A stretch of 64,000 nucleotides of DNA from Flavobacterium sp. ASW18X (GCF_005144745.1 NZ_SWKK01000018.1:36737-100736), one strand, 5' to 3'; positions 45,610 to 55,960 are shown, numbered from the stretch's first letter. Numbers and translations are program-made. Notes: generated by a model not told the origin, from the letters alone.

Positions 45610-46911
45610 TTATTTTTTACGCATAAATACGGTAATTGGCACTCCAGAAAAATCAAACTGCTCTCTTATTTGATTTTCTAGAAAACGCTTGTATGGATCG
45701 CGCACGTACTGCGGCAAATTGCAAAAAAATGCAAACTGCGGGTATTGCGTAGGCAGCTGCGTACAGAACTTAATTTTAACGTATTTCCCTTTTAGCGAAG
45801 GTGGAGGCCTGTTCTCAATAATAGGCAACATAATATCATTGAGCTTGCGTGTAGGGATTCTTCTAGAACGGTTTTGGAATACCTCTACGGCGGTTTCTAT
45901 AGCTTTGTAAATACGTTGCTTATTGAGCACCGAAACAAATAGAATGGGCACATCATCAAAAGGTTCAATTTGTTTTTTAATCGCCTTGGTATAATCCCGT
46001 ACAGAATTGGTTTCTTTAGAAACCAAATCCCATTTATTTACTAAAATGACAATCCCTTTATTATTACGTTGTGCTAACCAAAAAATGTTTTGCACTTGCC
46101 CATCAAACCCACGTGTGGCATCTAACATAAGAATACAAACATCACAATGTTCAATAGCCCTTACAGAGCGCATTACGGAGTAAAATTCTAAATCTTCTCT
46201 TACTTTGGCTTTTCTTCTTATCCCCGCGGTATCTACCAAATTAAACTCGAACCCAAACCTGTTATACTTGGTATCTATACTATCTCTGGTGGTACCCGCA
46301 ATGTCTGTAACTATGTATCTGTCCTCTCCTATTAGAGCGTTGATAAAAGAAGATTTACCGGCATTAGGTCTCCCCACCACGGCAAAACGTGGCAAATCGT
46401 CCTCTACTTCTACCTCTTCTGGCAATACTTTTACCAACGCATCTAACAAATCACCTGTACCACTACCATTAATACTAGAAAGGGTAAAATATTCTCCGAG
46501 TCCTAAGGCGTAAAACTCCACCGCATCTGCTTCGCGTTGTGCATTATCTACTTTATTAACGGCTAAAAAGACCGGCTTTTCTACGCGACGCAACAAATTA
46601 GCCACGTCTTCATCCATACCCGTAACGCCAGATTCTACATCTACCATAAAAATGATGGCATCTGCCTCCTCTATTGCTAACTCTACTTGTTTATCTATCT
46701 CTTGTTCAAAGATATCATCACTCCCAACCACATAACCACCGGTATCGATAACAGAAAAGTCCTTACCGTTCCAGTCGCTCTTACCATAATGACGGTCTCT
46801 AGTAACCCCACTAACCGCATCTACAATAGCTTCTCTACGCTGAATTAAACGGTTAAAAAAGGTGGATTTACCAACATTAGGTCTCCCTACAATAGCAACA
46901 ATAGCGCCCAT
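45610..46911 (-). CDS. der: Ribosome biogenesis GTPase Der
   Basis: This 433-residue protein has tandem Era-like G domains: G1 GRPNVGKS at residues 8-15 with NKVD, and a second set GRPNAGKS with [10 protein letters not shown] and NKWD. A C-terminal KH-like domain follows. The double G domain is unique to Der (EngA), which acts in 50S subunit maturation. The gene is monocistronic and convergent with pbpC. Confidence 0.97.
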   Translation of the reverse strand: MGAIVAIVGRPNVGKSTFFNRLIQRREAIVDAVSGVTRDRHYGKSDWNGKDFSVIDTGGYVVGSDDIFEQEIDKQVELAIEEADAIIFMVDVESGVTGMDEDVANLLRRVEKPVFLAVNKVDNAQREADAVEFYALGLGEYFTLSSINGSGTGDLLDALVKVLPEEVEVEDDLPRFAVVGRPNAGKSSFINALIGEDRYIVTDIAGTTRDSIDTKYNRFGFEFNLVDTAGIRRKAKVREDLEFYSVMRSVRAIEHCDVCILMLDATRGFDGQVQNIFWLAQRNNKGIVILVNKWDLVSKETNSVRDYTKAIKKQIEPFDDVPILFVSVLNKQRIYKAIETAVEVFQNRSRRIPTRKLNDIMLPIIENRPPPSLKGKYVKIKFCTQLPTQYPQFAFFCNLPQYVRDPYKRFLENQIREQFDFSGVPITVFMRKK

Positions 46912-46927
46912 CCAATGAAATTTTTGG

Positions 46928-46935
46928 CAAAAGTA
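46928..46935 (-). promoter_or_regulatory. Bacteroidota -7 promoter box for der
   Basis: On the minus strand TACTTTTG matches TAnnTTTG, 16 bases before the der start codon, which implies a very short leader. A -33 TTG is not seen. Confidence 0.4.
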
Positions 46936-47113
46936 CCATTAATTTTTATAGGCTGCTATTTCTTAAGGATTTGTGGTAGAAAATATGGGGTCTTTCTACT
47001 TTTCTTTTCTAAAAACATTAAATAACTCTTAAATATCACTTGATTCTGCTTCTATATCATCCTTATGCCTTGGGCTTGTTGTAATTTAACGGTTGTTTTA
47101 AAAATGATTCGCG

Positions 47114-48145
47114 ATGAATATGGAAATCAACGACACAAATACTTTACTATCCTATACGGCAAATACAGAACGTTACCAAAAAATGCAATACAAACGTTGT
47201 GGTAATTCTGGTATTCTATTGCCCAAACTTTCTTTAGGACTGTGGCATAATTTTGGCGATACGGACGATTTATCTAAAGCGAGAACCATCTTAAGAACCG
47301 CTTTTGACCACGGAATTACACATTTTGATTTAGCCAATAACTACGGTCCTCCTTACGGAGCTGCAGAGACTAATTTTGGTCGAATTTATCAACAGGATTT
47401 TAAAAATTACCGGGACGAACTTCTAATTTCTAGCAAAGCAGGATACGATATGTGGCCTGGCCCTTACGGTAATTTTGGTTCTAAAAAGTACTTAGTAGCC
47501 AGCATAGACCAAAGTTTAAAACGGATGGGGCTAGACTATGTAGATATTTTTTATCATCATAGACCAGACCCAAATACGCCATTAGAAGAAACAATGGCCG
47601 CGCTACACCAGTTAGTGACGCAAGGTAAAGCCCTGTATGTTGGTATCTCTAATTATCCTGCAGCACAAACGGCAAAGGCATATACTATATTAAAGGAAAT
47701 GGGGACTCCACTATTAATACATCAACCTAAATATAGTTTATTTGAACGATGGGTAGAAGAAGGGCTACTACAAGTTCTAGACGAAAAACAAATAGGTTCC
47801 ATTGTGTTCTCTCCATTAGCACAGGGCTTATTAACGGATAAATATTTAGACGGATTTCCAGAAGACTCCCGCGCTGTAAGAGATGCACGTTATTTAAAAA
47901 CCAATCAAATTACCGATGAAGTTTTAACTAAAATCCGAGATTTAAATTCGCTTGCAAAAGAAAGAGGACAAAGCTTAGCACAAATGGCTATAGCCTGGCT
48001 ATTGCATAAACCACAAGTAACCTCTGTCTTGGTAGGGGTTAGCAAGCCCCAACAGCTAAAAGATAATGTAAAATCACTTGATAAACAAGATTTCACCAAC
48101 GAAGAATTAGAACGTATAGAAACTATTATAGATGCTAACAACTAA
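47114..48145 (+). CDS. Aldo/keto reductase, YghZ/L-glyceraldehyde 3-phosphate reductase-like
   Basis: In this 343-residue AKR the tetrad is visible as FDLANNYGPPYG (Asp and Tyr), LISSKAGYD (Lys) and IFYHHRPD (His). The N-terminal LGLWHNFGDTD and AETNFGRI match the YghZ subgroup, which reduces L-glyceraldehyde 3-phosphate and methylglyoxal with NADPH in the cytosol. A C-terminal NADP-binding SVLVGVSKPQQLKDN is present. The substrate is inferred from subfamily similarity. Confidence 0.9.
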   Translation: MNMEINDTNTLLSYTANTERYQKMQYKRCGNSGILLPKLSLGLWHNFGDTDDLSKARTILRTAFDHGITHFDLANNYGPPYGAAETNFGRIYQQDFKNYRDELLISSKAGYDMWPGPYGNFGSKKYLVASIDQSLKRMGLDYVDIFYHHRPDPNTPLEETMAALHQLVTQGKALYVGISNYPAAQTAKAYTILKEMGTPLLIHQPKYSLFERWVEEGLLQVLDEKQIGSIVFSPLAQGLLTDKYLDGFPEDSRAVRDARYLKTNQITDEVLTKIRDLNSLAKERGQSLAQMAIAWLLHKPQVTSVLVGVSKPQQLKDNVKSLDKQDFTNEELERIETIIDANN

Positions 48146-48252
48146 TCATTTTGCTTTTTACAATACAGTATTTAGGTAAATACAGTGTACTGAAAAATGA
48201 ATTCCAGACCAGTACATTATTCTCTCAACTTAATTAATGCGTTGTGTATTGC

Positions 48253-48666
48253 TTATGGGTTAAATAGTTCAGCATCATTCTTAAAACATTTAAATTCTAT
48301 AGGATTATTGCTATAATCTAAGACAAACATAGTCTGTTGCTCTCCTTGCTTTCCCTTATATCTGGTTTGTGGCGGAACTATAAATTTTATATCATGTATC
48401 TCCAAAGCTTTCTGCACCTTTTTAAACGTATTTTGGTCTAGAACACAACCAAAATGTGGAATTGGCACTTGTACTTGGTCTACGGTACCACAATAGTCTA
48501 AAGGCGGCATATTCTCTGAAACATGAGCAGACAATTGATGGCCAAAAAAATCAAAATCTATCCAACTTTCACTTTGTCGGCCTATTTTGCATTGTAAAAC
48601 TTCATGATAAAATTGGTACGTACTGGCAATATCTTTTACCTTGAACGCATGGTGAAAAACGTGCAT
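48253..48666 (-). CDS. VOC (glyoxalase/dioxygenase) family protein
   Basis: This 137-residue single VOC protein begins HVFHHAFKVKDIASTYQFYH with the first His ligand, and contains WIDFDFFGHQLSAH and YSNNPIEFKCF with the last Glu ligand. Metal-binding residues look intact. It is similar to small lactoylglutathione lyase-like proteins; the substrate is unknown. It lies 2 bases after the hydroxyacid dehydrogenase stop and is co-transcribed. Confidence 0.9.
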   Translation of the reverse strand: MHVFHHAFKVKDIASTYQFYHEVLQCKIGRQSESWIDFDFFGHQLSAHVSENMPPLDYCGTVDQVQVPIPHFGCVLDQNTFKKVQKALEIHDIKFIVPPQTRYKGKQGEQQTMFVLDYSNNPIEFKCFKNDAELFNP

Positions 48667-48668
48667 TA

Positions 48669-49598
48669 TTAATATCCTTTATGTATTGAAACTTGGTTGA
48701 GCAGGTCTTCTTCTGCTATGGCCTTATTATAATTCATTACAATACCCGCTGTTGCCGTACTTATATTGGTTAAGGCTGCAACATGGGGTGTTATCTGTAT
48801 TTTATTGTGCTCCCAAAAGGGATGGTTTTCTGGCAATGGTTCCGTTCTAAAAACATCTAATAAAGCGCCAGAAAGATGCCCCCTGTTTAAAACGGCTAAA
48901 AGGTCTTCTTCTACCAAATGCTCCCCTCTACCCACGTTAATTAGAAAAGCATTTTTGGGTAATGACATCAGTAAGTTCTTATTTAAAATACCTTCTGTAT
49001 CTGCAGTATAAGGTAACATGTTAATTAGAACTTTTGCTTTTGCAACAGCTTTAGATAATTCTGTTTTTCCATAAAAACAACTTACACCATCTAAATTTTT
49101 AGCATTTTTAGCCCAGCCAGTTACTTTAAATCCCATGCCTGCCAATTCCGTTGCCACGTACGCCCCAATTTTACCTAAACCTAACAAACACACCTGTGTT
49201 TCTGCAATAGTATTGTAGCTTTTTTGCCCCCAAACCTTATTGGTTTGTGCTTTTTGGTAGCAATTCGTTCCCCTGATAAAATTTAAAATTCCAGTGAGTA
49301 CGTAGGTAAACATATCTTTTGCTAACTGCTGGTCTACTACCCGGGTTACGGCAACTTTAGGTGGTAGTTTTTGCGTATTGATGATGTGATCTACAGATGC
49401 ACCTACAGATTGTAGCACCCGTACATTTGGGTAGGTTTTCAACACATCAAAATCCGCTTTCCAACACAATGCAAAAGTTGGCTCTTCCTTTTGGGAGACC
49501 TGCGGGTGTATTTCTACCTTAACCTTGGGCAATCGCCTTTTAAGCTCTTCTTGCCAAGGTTTAGGGTTCTTATTGGTAAAACAGATAACTATACTCAT
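48669..49598 (-). CDS. D-2-hydroxyacid dehydrogenase (GhrA-like)
   Basis: This 309-residue protein has the NAD(P) motif GLGKIGAYVATELAGMG at about residue 145, then INVGRGEHLVEEDLL (substrate Arg), an Asp/Glu dyad region with EPLPENHPFW, and ITPHVAALTN (catalytic His). The short length and catalytic architecture match glyoxylate/hydroxypyruvate reductase A. It is divergent from an Lrp regulator and adjacent to the VOC gene, so a role in clearing 2-oxo acids is plausible. Confidence 0.88.
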   Translation of the reverse strand: MSIVICFTNKNPKPWQEELKRRLPKVKVEIHPQVSQKEEPTFALCWKADFDVLKTYPNVRVLQSVGASVDHIINTQKLPPKVAVTRVVDQQLAKDMFTYVLTGILNFIRGTNCYQKAQTNKVWGQKSYNTIAETQVCLLGLGKIGAYVATELAGMGFKVTGWAKNAKNLDGVSCFYGKTELSKAVAKAKVLINMLPYTADTEGILNKNLLMSLPKNAFLINVGRGEHLVEEDLLAVLNRGHLSGALLDVFRTEPLPENHPFWEHNKIQITPHVAALTNISTATAGIVMNYNKAIAEEDLLNQVSIHKGY

Positions 49599-49688
49599 TT
49601 TTTTATTTCAAATTTCTGATTAGCTGCTTTAACTACAAAGTGGATTAATCGGTATATTTAAATTTTAACCATTGATTTTTATGTTAAA

Positions 49689-50129
49689 ATGAAAAATACC
49701 AACGATTTTTCTGCCGACAGCATTGACCTTGCCATTTTACAAGCTTTACAAACTGATTCTAGACAATCTTTTGCTGCTATTGGCCGAAGCATAAATTTAT
49801 CTGCTTCTGCTGTTAGAGAACGGGTGTTAAAGATGGAGGATACTGGACTTATAAAAAAATACAGTGTTACCGTAGACTATTCCTTATTGGGATATGATTT
49901 AGAAGCCATAATTCTAGTAAAGGTGTTTCATGGAAAACTTAAACCTTTCTTAGCCTTTTTACCCCAACTAAAAGCAGTACAAAAAGCACATAGAATTACG
50001 GGTAACCAAAATGTACATTTACATGTTTTACTAAAAAATCAATTGCAATTACAACAGCTTATAGATAGTTTGATGGATTATGGAGACACCCACACTTTGT
50101 TAGTACTTTCTGAGATTGAAACAAACTAA
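49689..50129 (+). CDS. Lrp/AsnC-family transcriptional regulator
   Basis: This 146-residue protein has an N-terminal HTH (DLAILQALQTDSRQSFAAIG and NLSASAVRERVLKMEDTGLI) and a C-terminal RAM domain. It is divergent from the hydroxyacid dehydrogenase/VOC pair (90 bases between) and so probably controls it. It converges on the MORN gene with 12 bases between stops. Confidence 0.9.
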   Translation: MKNTNDFSADSIDLAILQALQTDSRQSFAAIGRSINLSASAVRERVLKMEDTGLIKKYSVTVDYSLLGYDLEAIILVKVFHGKLKPFLAFLPQLKAVQKAHRITGNQNVHLHVLLKNQLQLQQLIDSLMDYGDTHTLLVLSEIETN

Positions 50130-50141
50130 AACAAGGATTGC

Positions 50142-52037
50142 TTAGTATTTTTTTCGGTGGGTAATCTTACCTTTCTCGTTATACGTTTTCCATTCCCCAA
50201 TTGGCATACCATTCTGGTAATATCTTTCTTGATGCAGTTCACCGTTTTTGTGATACGACTTCCAAGTGCCATCTTTTTCATCGTTCTTATAAAATCCTTT
50301 TACCACTAAACTTTCTTCCAAATCATATTCTTGATGCATCCCCTCTTTAACTTTTACGTGTGTATTGCTGGATGGATGGCGAAAAGAAGTTAAGGATTCT
50401 ATTTTACCTTGGTCGTCAAAGTCTTGGTACTGAACAAACTCATAATAATAACTACCTCCTTCTTTTGGATCTTCTATTAAATTAGAATGGGTAATAACAG
50501 ATCGCAAAAGTCCATCGCGAGAATAATTGAATTTTACATTAGTTTCTACTGGGCATCCTTCACCAACGTAAGTCATTTGTTCTTCTATTTTTCCCTCTTT
50601 AGTATAGGTTATCCAAGTTCCAGCTCGTTTATCTGACCAGTATTCCCCTTCTGTCTCTATTATGCCATTCCTGTAATATTCTGTGAATAAGCCTTCTAAT
50701 TTATCATTCTTATACTTACGGTACTTTTTAAGTTGACCATTGTCATGGTAGTCTTTTTTAATGCGAATGTTTGCGGCTTTGTCTTCTTCTACAAGTGTTT
50801 TTAGTGTGATTTTATCTGCGTAATAAACTTTTTTAAAGTTCTTCTGATTGGTGTTTTCTGAATACTCTTTACGCTCCAAAAGCGCTCCATTTAAAGAAAA
50901 GCTTTCCCAGACGCCTACTTTTTTTCCTTCCTTATAAGCCCCTTTTTGAATTATTTTTTTTGAAGCGCTATTTTTATCCTTGGAGATTACCTCATCTTTA
51001 TCTTGCACATATCTTATGTATGTTCCGTGCAATTTTTCATCTTGCCCGTATGTTCCTTCTTCCAAAGCATATAGTTCTCCTCTATAACCTTCTAGCTGAT
51101 TTTTAAATGGGCCTATTCTTTTACCACCCACGTAGGAATACTCATAATATAAGGTTCCATCAGGATTATACTTGGTATGCTTACCTTCTTTTAATCCATT
51201 GCTATAAACAATGGTTTCTATTAACTGCCCTTCTGCATTATAATATTCTTGTTTCCCGTCTTTTTTGCCTGCTACTAGTCTTGCTATACTAATAATTTGA
51301 CCTTGTTTATTCTTATATTTTTTCTCGGTTATCGTAATAGTATCACGTTGGGTATATGTTATTTCTACTTGCTTTTCTTCGCCTTCCTCCAGTGTTAGTA
51401 TTTCTTCCAATTGCGCTGTATCTGGATTGTACATTTTAAAAGTACCATAACCATTATTTAAAGTACCGTGGCTTAAAGCTTTACCATTGATATCAAAGAA
51501 AGCCTGAACATTCATTAATCTTCCATCTTTATATTTCACTTTAGAATGTAACTGCCCATTCTTAAAGTAAGTGCTCATAATGCCTGTAGGAATACCGTTC
51601 TTTAAAAAGCCTTCAATAGCTTTCTTTCCATTTTTGTGGTATGTTGTAAAAGAACCATTTACTCTATTTTCCTTGTATACATAAGAAGATTGTAATGTAC
51701 CATCCTCATAATACATATTCCAATTCCCTATCATGAGACGTTCTTCGGTTACTCCATTGAAAGTGGGCTGAGCTACTTTTACAAATGGTCCCTTTGCTTT
51801 TAGTGTCCCATTTACATGGTAATACTCCATAGTACCAATGGCTACTTGGCCTTTAGTATAGTTTTCATCTGTTGTATATACTAACTTTAATTCTGGAATG
51901 CCCTCAACAGTATACCAAATCTCTTCTGTTGCAATACCATATACAGGATGGACTATTTGTCGCTTTTCTTGTTTTTGCCCGTATATAGTTATAACGTTAC
52001 ATAAGATATAGGTTAGGAAAAGGAATCGTATTAGCAT
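50142..52037 (-). CDS. Secreted MORN_2-repeat protein
   Basis: This 631-residue protein has a signal peptide (FLTYILCNVITIYGQ). The rest is a long series of MORN_2 repeats of about 22 residues such as GTFKMYNPD, NGQLHSKVKYKDGRLM, DGTLYYEYSYVGGKRIGPF and NGELHQERYYQNGMPIGEW. MORN_2 proteins (YwqK-like) are often annotated as antitoxin-like, but in Bacteroidota they are usually exported repeats of unknown role. No toxin partner lies beside it. No catalytic residues are seen. Confidence 0.85.
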   Translation of the reverse strand: MLIRFLFLTYILCNVITIYGQKQEKRQIVHPVYGIATEEIWYTVEGIPELKLVYTTDENYTKGQVAIGTMEYYHVNGTLKAKGPFVKVAQPTFNGVTEERLMIGNWNMYYEDGTLQSSYVYKENRVNGSFTTYHKNGKKAIEGFLKNGIPTGIMSTYFKNGQLHSKVKYKDGRLMNVQAFFDINGKALSHGTLNNGYGTFKMYNPDTAQLEEILTLEEGEEKQVEITYTQRDTITITEKKYKNKQGQIISIARLVAGKKDGKQEYYNAEGQLIETIVYSNGLKEGKHTKYNPDGTLYYEYSYVGGKRIGPFKNQLEGYRGELYALEEGTYGQDEKLHGTYIRYVQDKDEVISKDKNSASKKIIQKGAYKEGKKVGVWESFSLNGALLERKEYSENTNQKNFKKVYYADKITLKTLVEEDKAANIRIKKDYHDNGQLKKYRKYKNDKLEGLFTEYYRNGIIETEGEYWSDKRAGTWITYTKEGKIEEQMTYVGEGCPVETNVKFNYSRDGLLRSVITHSNLIEDPKEGGSYYYEFVQYQDFDDQGKIESLTSFRHPSSNTHVKVKEGMHQEYDLEESLVVKGFYKNDEKDGTWKSYHKNGELHQERYYQNGMPIGEWKTYNEKGKITHRKKY

Positions 52038-52193
52038 GCTGTAGTTTGTGGTTTTTTAGACTGCCTTTAATAGCAATACTATAGGTTAAAAAATAACGGT
52101 ACCCTATAAATTATAGTATAGTAGTCTACTATAAAAAGTAGCATGCGAATATGGCACATCAGCTCCATCACTAAACATATAGTCACAAAAAAA

Positions 52194-52211
52194 GCACCAC
52201 TTTCGTGGTGC
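52194..52211 (-). terminator. Hairpin terminator of the choice-of-anchor I gene
   Basis: GCACCAC pairs perfectly with GTGGTGC. On the minus strand it is followed by a run of seven Ts, 30 bases after the stop. Confidence 0.85.
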
Positions 52212-52240
52212 CCTTACCTAATTATGAACAGTTATTTCTA

Positions 52241-53788
52241 TTAGTTCTCGTAAATAGTAACAGTGCCGCTAACTTCATTACTAACCACCAACAAATCTTT
52301 ACCTGTTGGGCTGTCTGCGGCTGCGATAGCTAGAACACCTTCTGGCGCTACATCACCACTAGTTTCTAACAACTGAATAAATTCTGGCGCAGCAGGATTA
52401 CTAACATCGTACACCAAAACTTGATTGTTACGTTCCAAGCCAACGAATAAGATGTGTTTGTTACCTATTTTCTGTACAGTTACGGCTTCTGGCTCAGCAC
52501 CTTTATCATCACTTCTACCATCTTCTCCATTGAAAGTATCGGGGGTTAGCTCTAAGGTCTTCTGAGCAATATCATTACCACTATCATAGACCATTTCTCC
52601 GGTACCGGTCCAAATAGTAAAAGAACGCGCGCCAAAACTATACAGTTCATCAAAATCGCCATCGTTATCAATATCACCTTTAGTCAACGTAATTTTTAAT
52701 CGTCCTAAATTTTCATCTGCCTGCAAATTTTCCCAATCTGGAAAAGCTGTAGGATCAAGCACTATGTCTTTAATTCTTTCTTCCTCCACAAAACCAGGGT
52801 CTCCTTCGTACTCACGAGCATCGCCTTCATTTGCAGTAACTATATAATCCATTCCGTTTACACTGTAATAAGCAATAGCATCTGGATGATACGTACCAAA
52901 CACAGGAACGCTACGCAACTCAGTTTTATCATCCTTGTCACTTGGATCAATCTCATTCCCCGGTAATGAATAATCTTTGTAACCTAATGGTAAAATTGTT
53001 TCTATGGTTTTGGTTTCTAGGTTAACCACAGCTACACCATTATTTTCTTGTAAACTTACCCAAGCTTTTTTGCCATCATCAGAAACTGCTACGTATTCTG
53101 GTTCAACATCCATAGCCAAACTAGCATTAGGACCAAAAACGCGGAATCCATTTTCTAGTAAGCTTTCTTTGGCTCCATTAAAGGCTTCAAAATCTAAATG
53201 TGTACAAGCTCCCGTAGCTACTTCTACAATAGAAATTGTACCTTTTGGGTCTACCGTGTAATCATCATTTGGTTCGCCTTCATTCGCTAATATTACGTAT
53301 GTACCGTCTGGTGTAAAAGTTACCATATCTGGCAATGCTCCCACTTTAGAAGCAGAGATAAACTGTAAACTTTCTGTATCATAAAACTTAACGTAGCCAT
53401 TATCTTGTTTCACCTCTTGTTCTACAGCCACTGCTAGTATACCATTTTTAACAGCAACACTATTGGGTGCACCAGCGCCATTCAACGCAATATCTGCCAC
53501 GAACATTGGAGCATCAACATTAGAGATATCATAAACGGTAATTACGTCTTTCTCTACATTCACCGTAAACAGTCTCCCCGTAGCCGCGTCGAAAGCAGAA
53601 ATTTCTGCAGCACCTTCACCACCCACCGTAAAGGTTTTTTTGTGCGTGAAATTGATGGATACTGGATTTTCACCTTCCATACCATCCCCATTGGTACCAC
53701 CATCCCCAATAAAATCGTCTAAATGTTCGCAAGAAAATAAAAGTGCCGCTGCTGCAAAGAATACAGCTGGTCGTGTAAATTTTTTCAT
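52241..53788 (-). CDS. Choice-of-anchor I lipoprotein (beta-propeller)
   Basis: This 515-residue protein has a lipobox LLFSC at Cys20, then a Gly/Asp-rich linker. The body is a propeller-like series (FDAATGRLFTVNVEKDVITV, TFTPDGTYVILANEGEPND, DGKKAWVSLQENNGVAVVNL, YSVNGMDYIVTANEGDAREY) ending in GVLAIAAADSPTGKDLLVVS. This pattern is the choice-of-anchor I domain, often encoded near phosphate or phytase functions. A role in phosphate scavenging with PhoD is possible but not shown. The gene is monocistronic. Confidence 0.85.
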   Translation of the reverse strand: MKKFTRPAVFFAAAALLFSCEHLDDFIGDGGTNGDGMEGENPVSINFTHKKTFTVGGEGAAEISAFDAATGRLFTVNVEKDVITVYDISNVDAPMFVADIALNGAGAPNSVAVKNGILAVAVEQEVKQDNGYVKFYDTESLQFISASKVGALPDMVTFTPDGTYVILANEGEPNDDYTVDPKGTISIVEVATGACTHLDFEAFNGAKESLLENGFRVFGPNASLAMDVEPEYVAVSDDGKKAWVSLQENNGVAVVNLETKTIETILPLGYKDYSLPGNEIDPSDKDDKTELRSVPVFGTYHPDAIAYYSVNGMDYIVTANEGDAREYEGDPGFVEEERIKDIVLDPTAFPDWENLQADENLGRLKITLTKGDIDNDGDFDELYSFGARSFTIWTGTGEMVYDSGNDIAQKTLELTPDTFNGEDGRSDDKGAEPEAVTVQKIGNKHILFVGLERNNQVLVYDVSNPAAPEFIQLLETSGDVAPEGVLAIAAADSPTGKDLLVVSNEVSGTVTIYEN

Positions 53789-53996
53789 TTTGTTCGGTAT
53801 TATTTATCGTTTCAATATCTTAAATAACAACCGTTTAAAAGTTATGCCAATCCTAACCTTACCTTTAGTTTTAGTAAGGTTAAGCCTAAGAAAAGGTTAC
53901 CTAAACTATAACATAATCTTAGGGAATACTAACAAGGCTTTAACGACTGTACACTGGCGCTGACCCGTATATACTATGAACAAAAAAACAGAACCT

Positions 53997-54530
53997 ATGA
54001 AAACTTTGAAATCTATTGCCCTTACCTTGGCAATGGTATGCAGCACTGCTTTAACAGCACAAGACAAGAAACAAGAAAAACTTATAGTTGATGCCCACAA
54101 AGCGCATGAACAACTTGTAAAAGCGGATACTGGACTAGAAAACTTTTTCACCAACTCTGCCGGATATGTCATTTTTCCGAATGTAGGTAAAGGTGGATTT
54201 ATTGTTGGTGGCGCCTCTGGTAATGGTGTAGTTTACGAAAATGGAAACATTGCAGGTTACGCTAATCTTAAAAAGTTAAATGTTGGATTACAAGCTGGTG
54301 GGCAAGCAATAATTGAGGTCATCTTTTTTGAGACGGAAGAAGATTTAGCCGAATTTAAAACAGATAATTTTCAGTTTTCAGCAGAAGCTTCTGCGGTAGC
54401 AGTAAAATCTGGAATCGCCTACAACGCAAAATATAAAGATGGTGTAGCTGTGTTTGCTTTACCTAAAGCAGGATTAATGGCAGATGCCTCTGTAGGTGGA
54501 CAAAAAATTGAGTTCACCCCCGTAAAATAA
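53997..54530 (+). CDS. SYLF (YSC84-type) lipid-binding domain protein
   Basis: I chose the second ATG (53997, MKTLKSIALTLAM), since it gives a clean signal peptide ending near LTAQ; an ATG at 53976 adds seven residues. The mature protein of about 155 residues has the SYLF domain with FFTNSAGYVIFPNVGKGGFIVGG-like sequence, GQAIIEVIFFETEEDLAEF and VFALPKAGLMADASVGGQKI. SYLF domains bind membrane lipids. It is probably periplasmic. A hairpin terminator follows, shared with era. Confidence 0.85.
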   Translation: MKTLKSIALTLAMVCSTALTAQDKKQEKLIVDAHKAHEQLVKADTGLENFFTNSAGYVIFPNVGKGGFIVGGASGNGVVYENGNIAGYANLKKLNVGLQAGGQAIIEVIFFETEEDLAEFKTDNFQFSAEASAVAVKSGIAYNAKYKDGVAVFALPKAGLMADASVGGQKIEFTPVK

Positions 54531-54559
54531 TCGTTTTTTGATTGATTGATGTTGATTGG

Positions 54560-54589
54560 AAAAGGTTGGCCCGCTAGTGCCAGCCTTTT
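54560..54589. terminator. Bidirectional terminator between SYLF gene and era
   Basis: AAAAGGTTGGC pairs with GCCAGCCTTTT with one wobble around an 8-nt loop; a long T-run follows on the + strand. It lies 7 bases after the era stop on the other strand. Confidence 0.8.
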
Positions 54590-54596
54590 CTTTTTT

Positions 54597-55484
54597 TTAT
54601 TTCTGTTGATACCCAAAGCGTTTTAACTGGTTGCTATTACTGCGCCAGTTCTTATTTACTTTTACATAAATTTCTATATGTACTTGTTTATCAAAAAATA
54701 GTTCTAAATCTTTTCTAGCTTCTACCCCTACTCTTTTTAGGGCACTGCCTTTGTGACCTATGATAATCCCTTTTTGACTATCCCGTTCCACCATAATTAT
54801 AGAACGTATACGAATGATATCTTCGTCCTCAAAAAATTCTTCTGTTTCTACTTCTACAGCATACGGAATCTCCTTTTTATAATGTAGTAAGATTTTCTCT
54901 CGGATAGTTTCGTTTACAAAAAAACGTTCTGGCTTATCTGTTATTTGGTCTTTTGGATAGTATGCCGGTCCTACGGGTAGCAACTCCAAAATACGCTCAA
55001 ATACTTCTCTGACATTAAAATTTTGAAGCGCGGAAATGGGATGAATTTCTGCTCTTGGTAGTAAATCTTGCCAATATTGAATTTGCTCTTCTAAAACTCC
55101 TTGTTCCGAAGTGTCTATTTTATTCAATAACAATAACACCGGAATCTTACTATGCTGTATTTTTTTAAAAAAAGCTTCATCTTTAAGTCCCTTTTCACCA
55201 ATTTCTACCAAATACAACAATACATCTGCATCTTCAAAAGCCGACTTCACAAAATCCATCATACTGGTTTGCAGTTCGTAGGCTGGTTTAATGATACCAG
55301 GCGTATCTGATATCACTACCTGAAAATCATCCCCATTAACAATACCAAAAATACGGTGACGTGTAGTCTGTGCTTTAGAGGTGATAATAGATAGTTTTTC
55401 GCCGACAAAGGCATTCATCAAGGTAGATTTACCCACATTTGGGTTACCTATAATATTTACAAAACCAGATTTATGTTCTCCCAT
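54597..55484 (-). CDS. era: GTPase Era
   Basis: This 295-residue protein has G1 GNPNVGKSTL at about residue 13, G2/G3 with SDTPGI, NKID, and a C-terminal KH domain that binds the 16S rRNA 3' end (GSALKRVGVEARKDLELFFD). It acts in 30S subunit maturation. It lies 2 bases after the TrmH-like gene stop, in the same orientation. Confidence 0.96.
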   Translation of the reverse strand: MGEHKSGFVNIIGNPNVGKSTLMNAFVGEKLSIITSKAQTTRHRIFGIVNGDDFQVVISDTPGIIKPAYELQTSMMDFVKSAFEDADVLLYLVEIGEKGLKDEAFFKKIQHSKIPVLLLLNKIDTSEQGVLEEQIQYWQDLLPRAEIHPISALQNFNVREVFERILELLPVGPAYYPKDQITDKPERFFVNETIREKILLHYKKEIPYAVEVETEEFFEDEDIIRIRSIIMVERDSQKGIIIGHKGSALKRVGVEARKDLELFFDKQVHIEIYVKVNKNWRSNSNQLKRFGYQQK

Positions 55485-55486
55485 AA

Positions 55487-55960
55487 CTATTGTTTTTTGT
55501 GCATGCGAGGTTTAGGTAAGTTTCTATCATACATCACAATACTCCCCGCAACCGCAACATTCAAACTTTTAATCGACTTAAATTGTATTAAATGATGTGC
55601 TTTATCGCACGCCACTCTACTTAATCCGTGGTCTTCTGCACCCAACAAATAAACACACCTTCTAGGGTGATTAAAGGTTTCTAGTGCCACGGCATTTTCC
55701 TTCATTTCTACACCAACCAATTCTGCTCCTTTTGGTAGATTTTTATAAAAATCTTCAAACGTATCATAATGAAAGTAAGGCATAGCCTTTACCGCATGGT
55801 GGGTATCACAAGCCTGTTTGGCATATCTATTACCAATAGTAAAAATAAAGCTTGCTCCTAAATTCTGTGCCGTCCGCCATAAAACGCCCAAATTTTCTGG
55901 CGTTTTGCCATTTTGGATGCCAATTCCAAAAAACTCGTGCTCAAAATTATCTGTGCTCAC
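55487..55960 (-). CDS. TrmH/SpoU-family RNA 2'-O-methyltransferase
   Basis: This 157-residue protein has the SPOUT fold with knotted SAM-binding motifs CVYLLGAEDHGLS and LNVAVAGSIVMYDR, and an N-terminal NLGVLWRTAQNLGA. It probably methylates tRNA or rRNA; the site is not determinable. It overlaps the 3' end of the AGCS gene by 14 bases and precedes era by 2 bases, an operon of AGCS, SPOUT and era. Confidence 0.9.
   Translation of the reverse strand: MSTDNFEHEFFGIGIQNGKTPENLGVLWRTAQNLGASFIFTIGNRYAKQACDTHHAVKAMPYFHYDTFEDFYKNLPKGAELVGVEMKENAVALETFNHPRRCVYLLGAEDHGLSRVACDKAHHLIQFKSIKSLNVAVAGSIVMYDRNLPKPRMHKKQ

Noticed and set aside
48186..48216. TGTACTG/CAGTACA hairpin as a terminator
   Set aside because: A weak 7-bp AT-containing stem with a 17-base loop and no T-run on either strand.
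50142..52037. YwqK-type antitoxin of a toxin-antitoxin pair
   Set aside because: MORN_2 repeats give this label automatically, but the protein is secreted, unusually long and has no toxin gene next to it.
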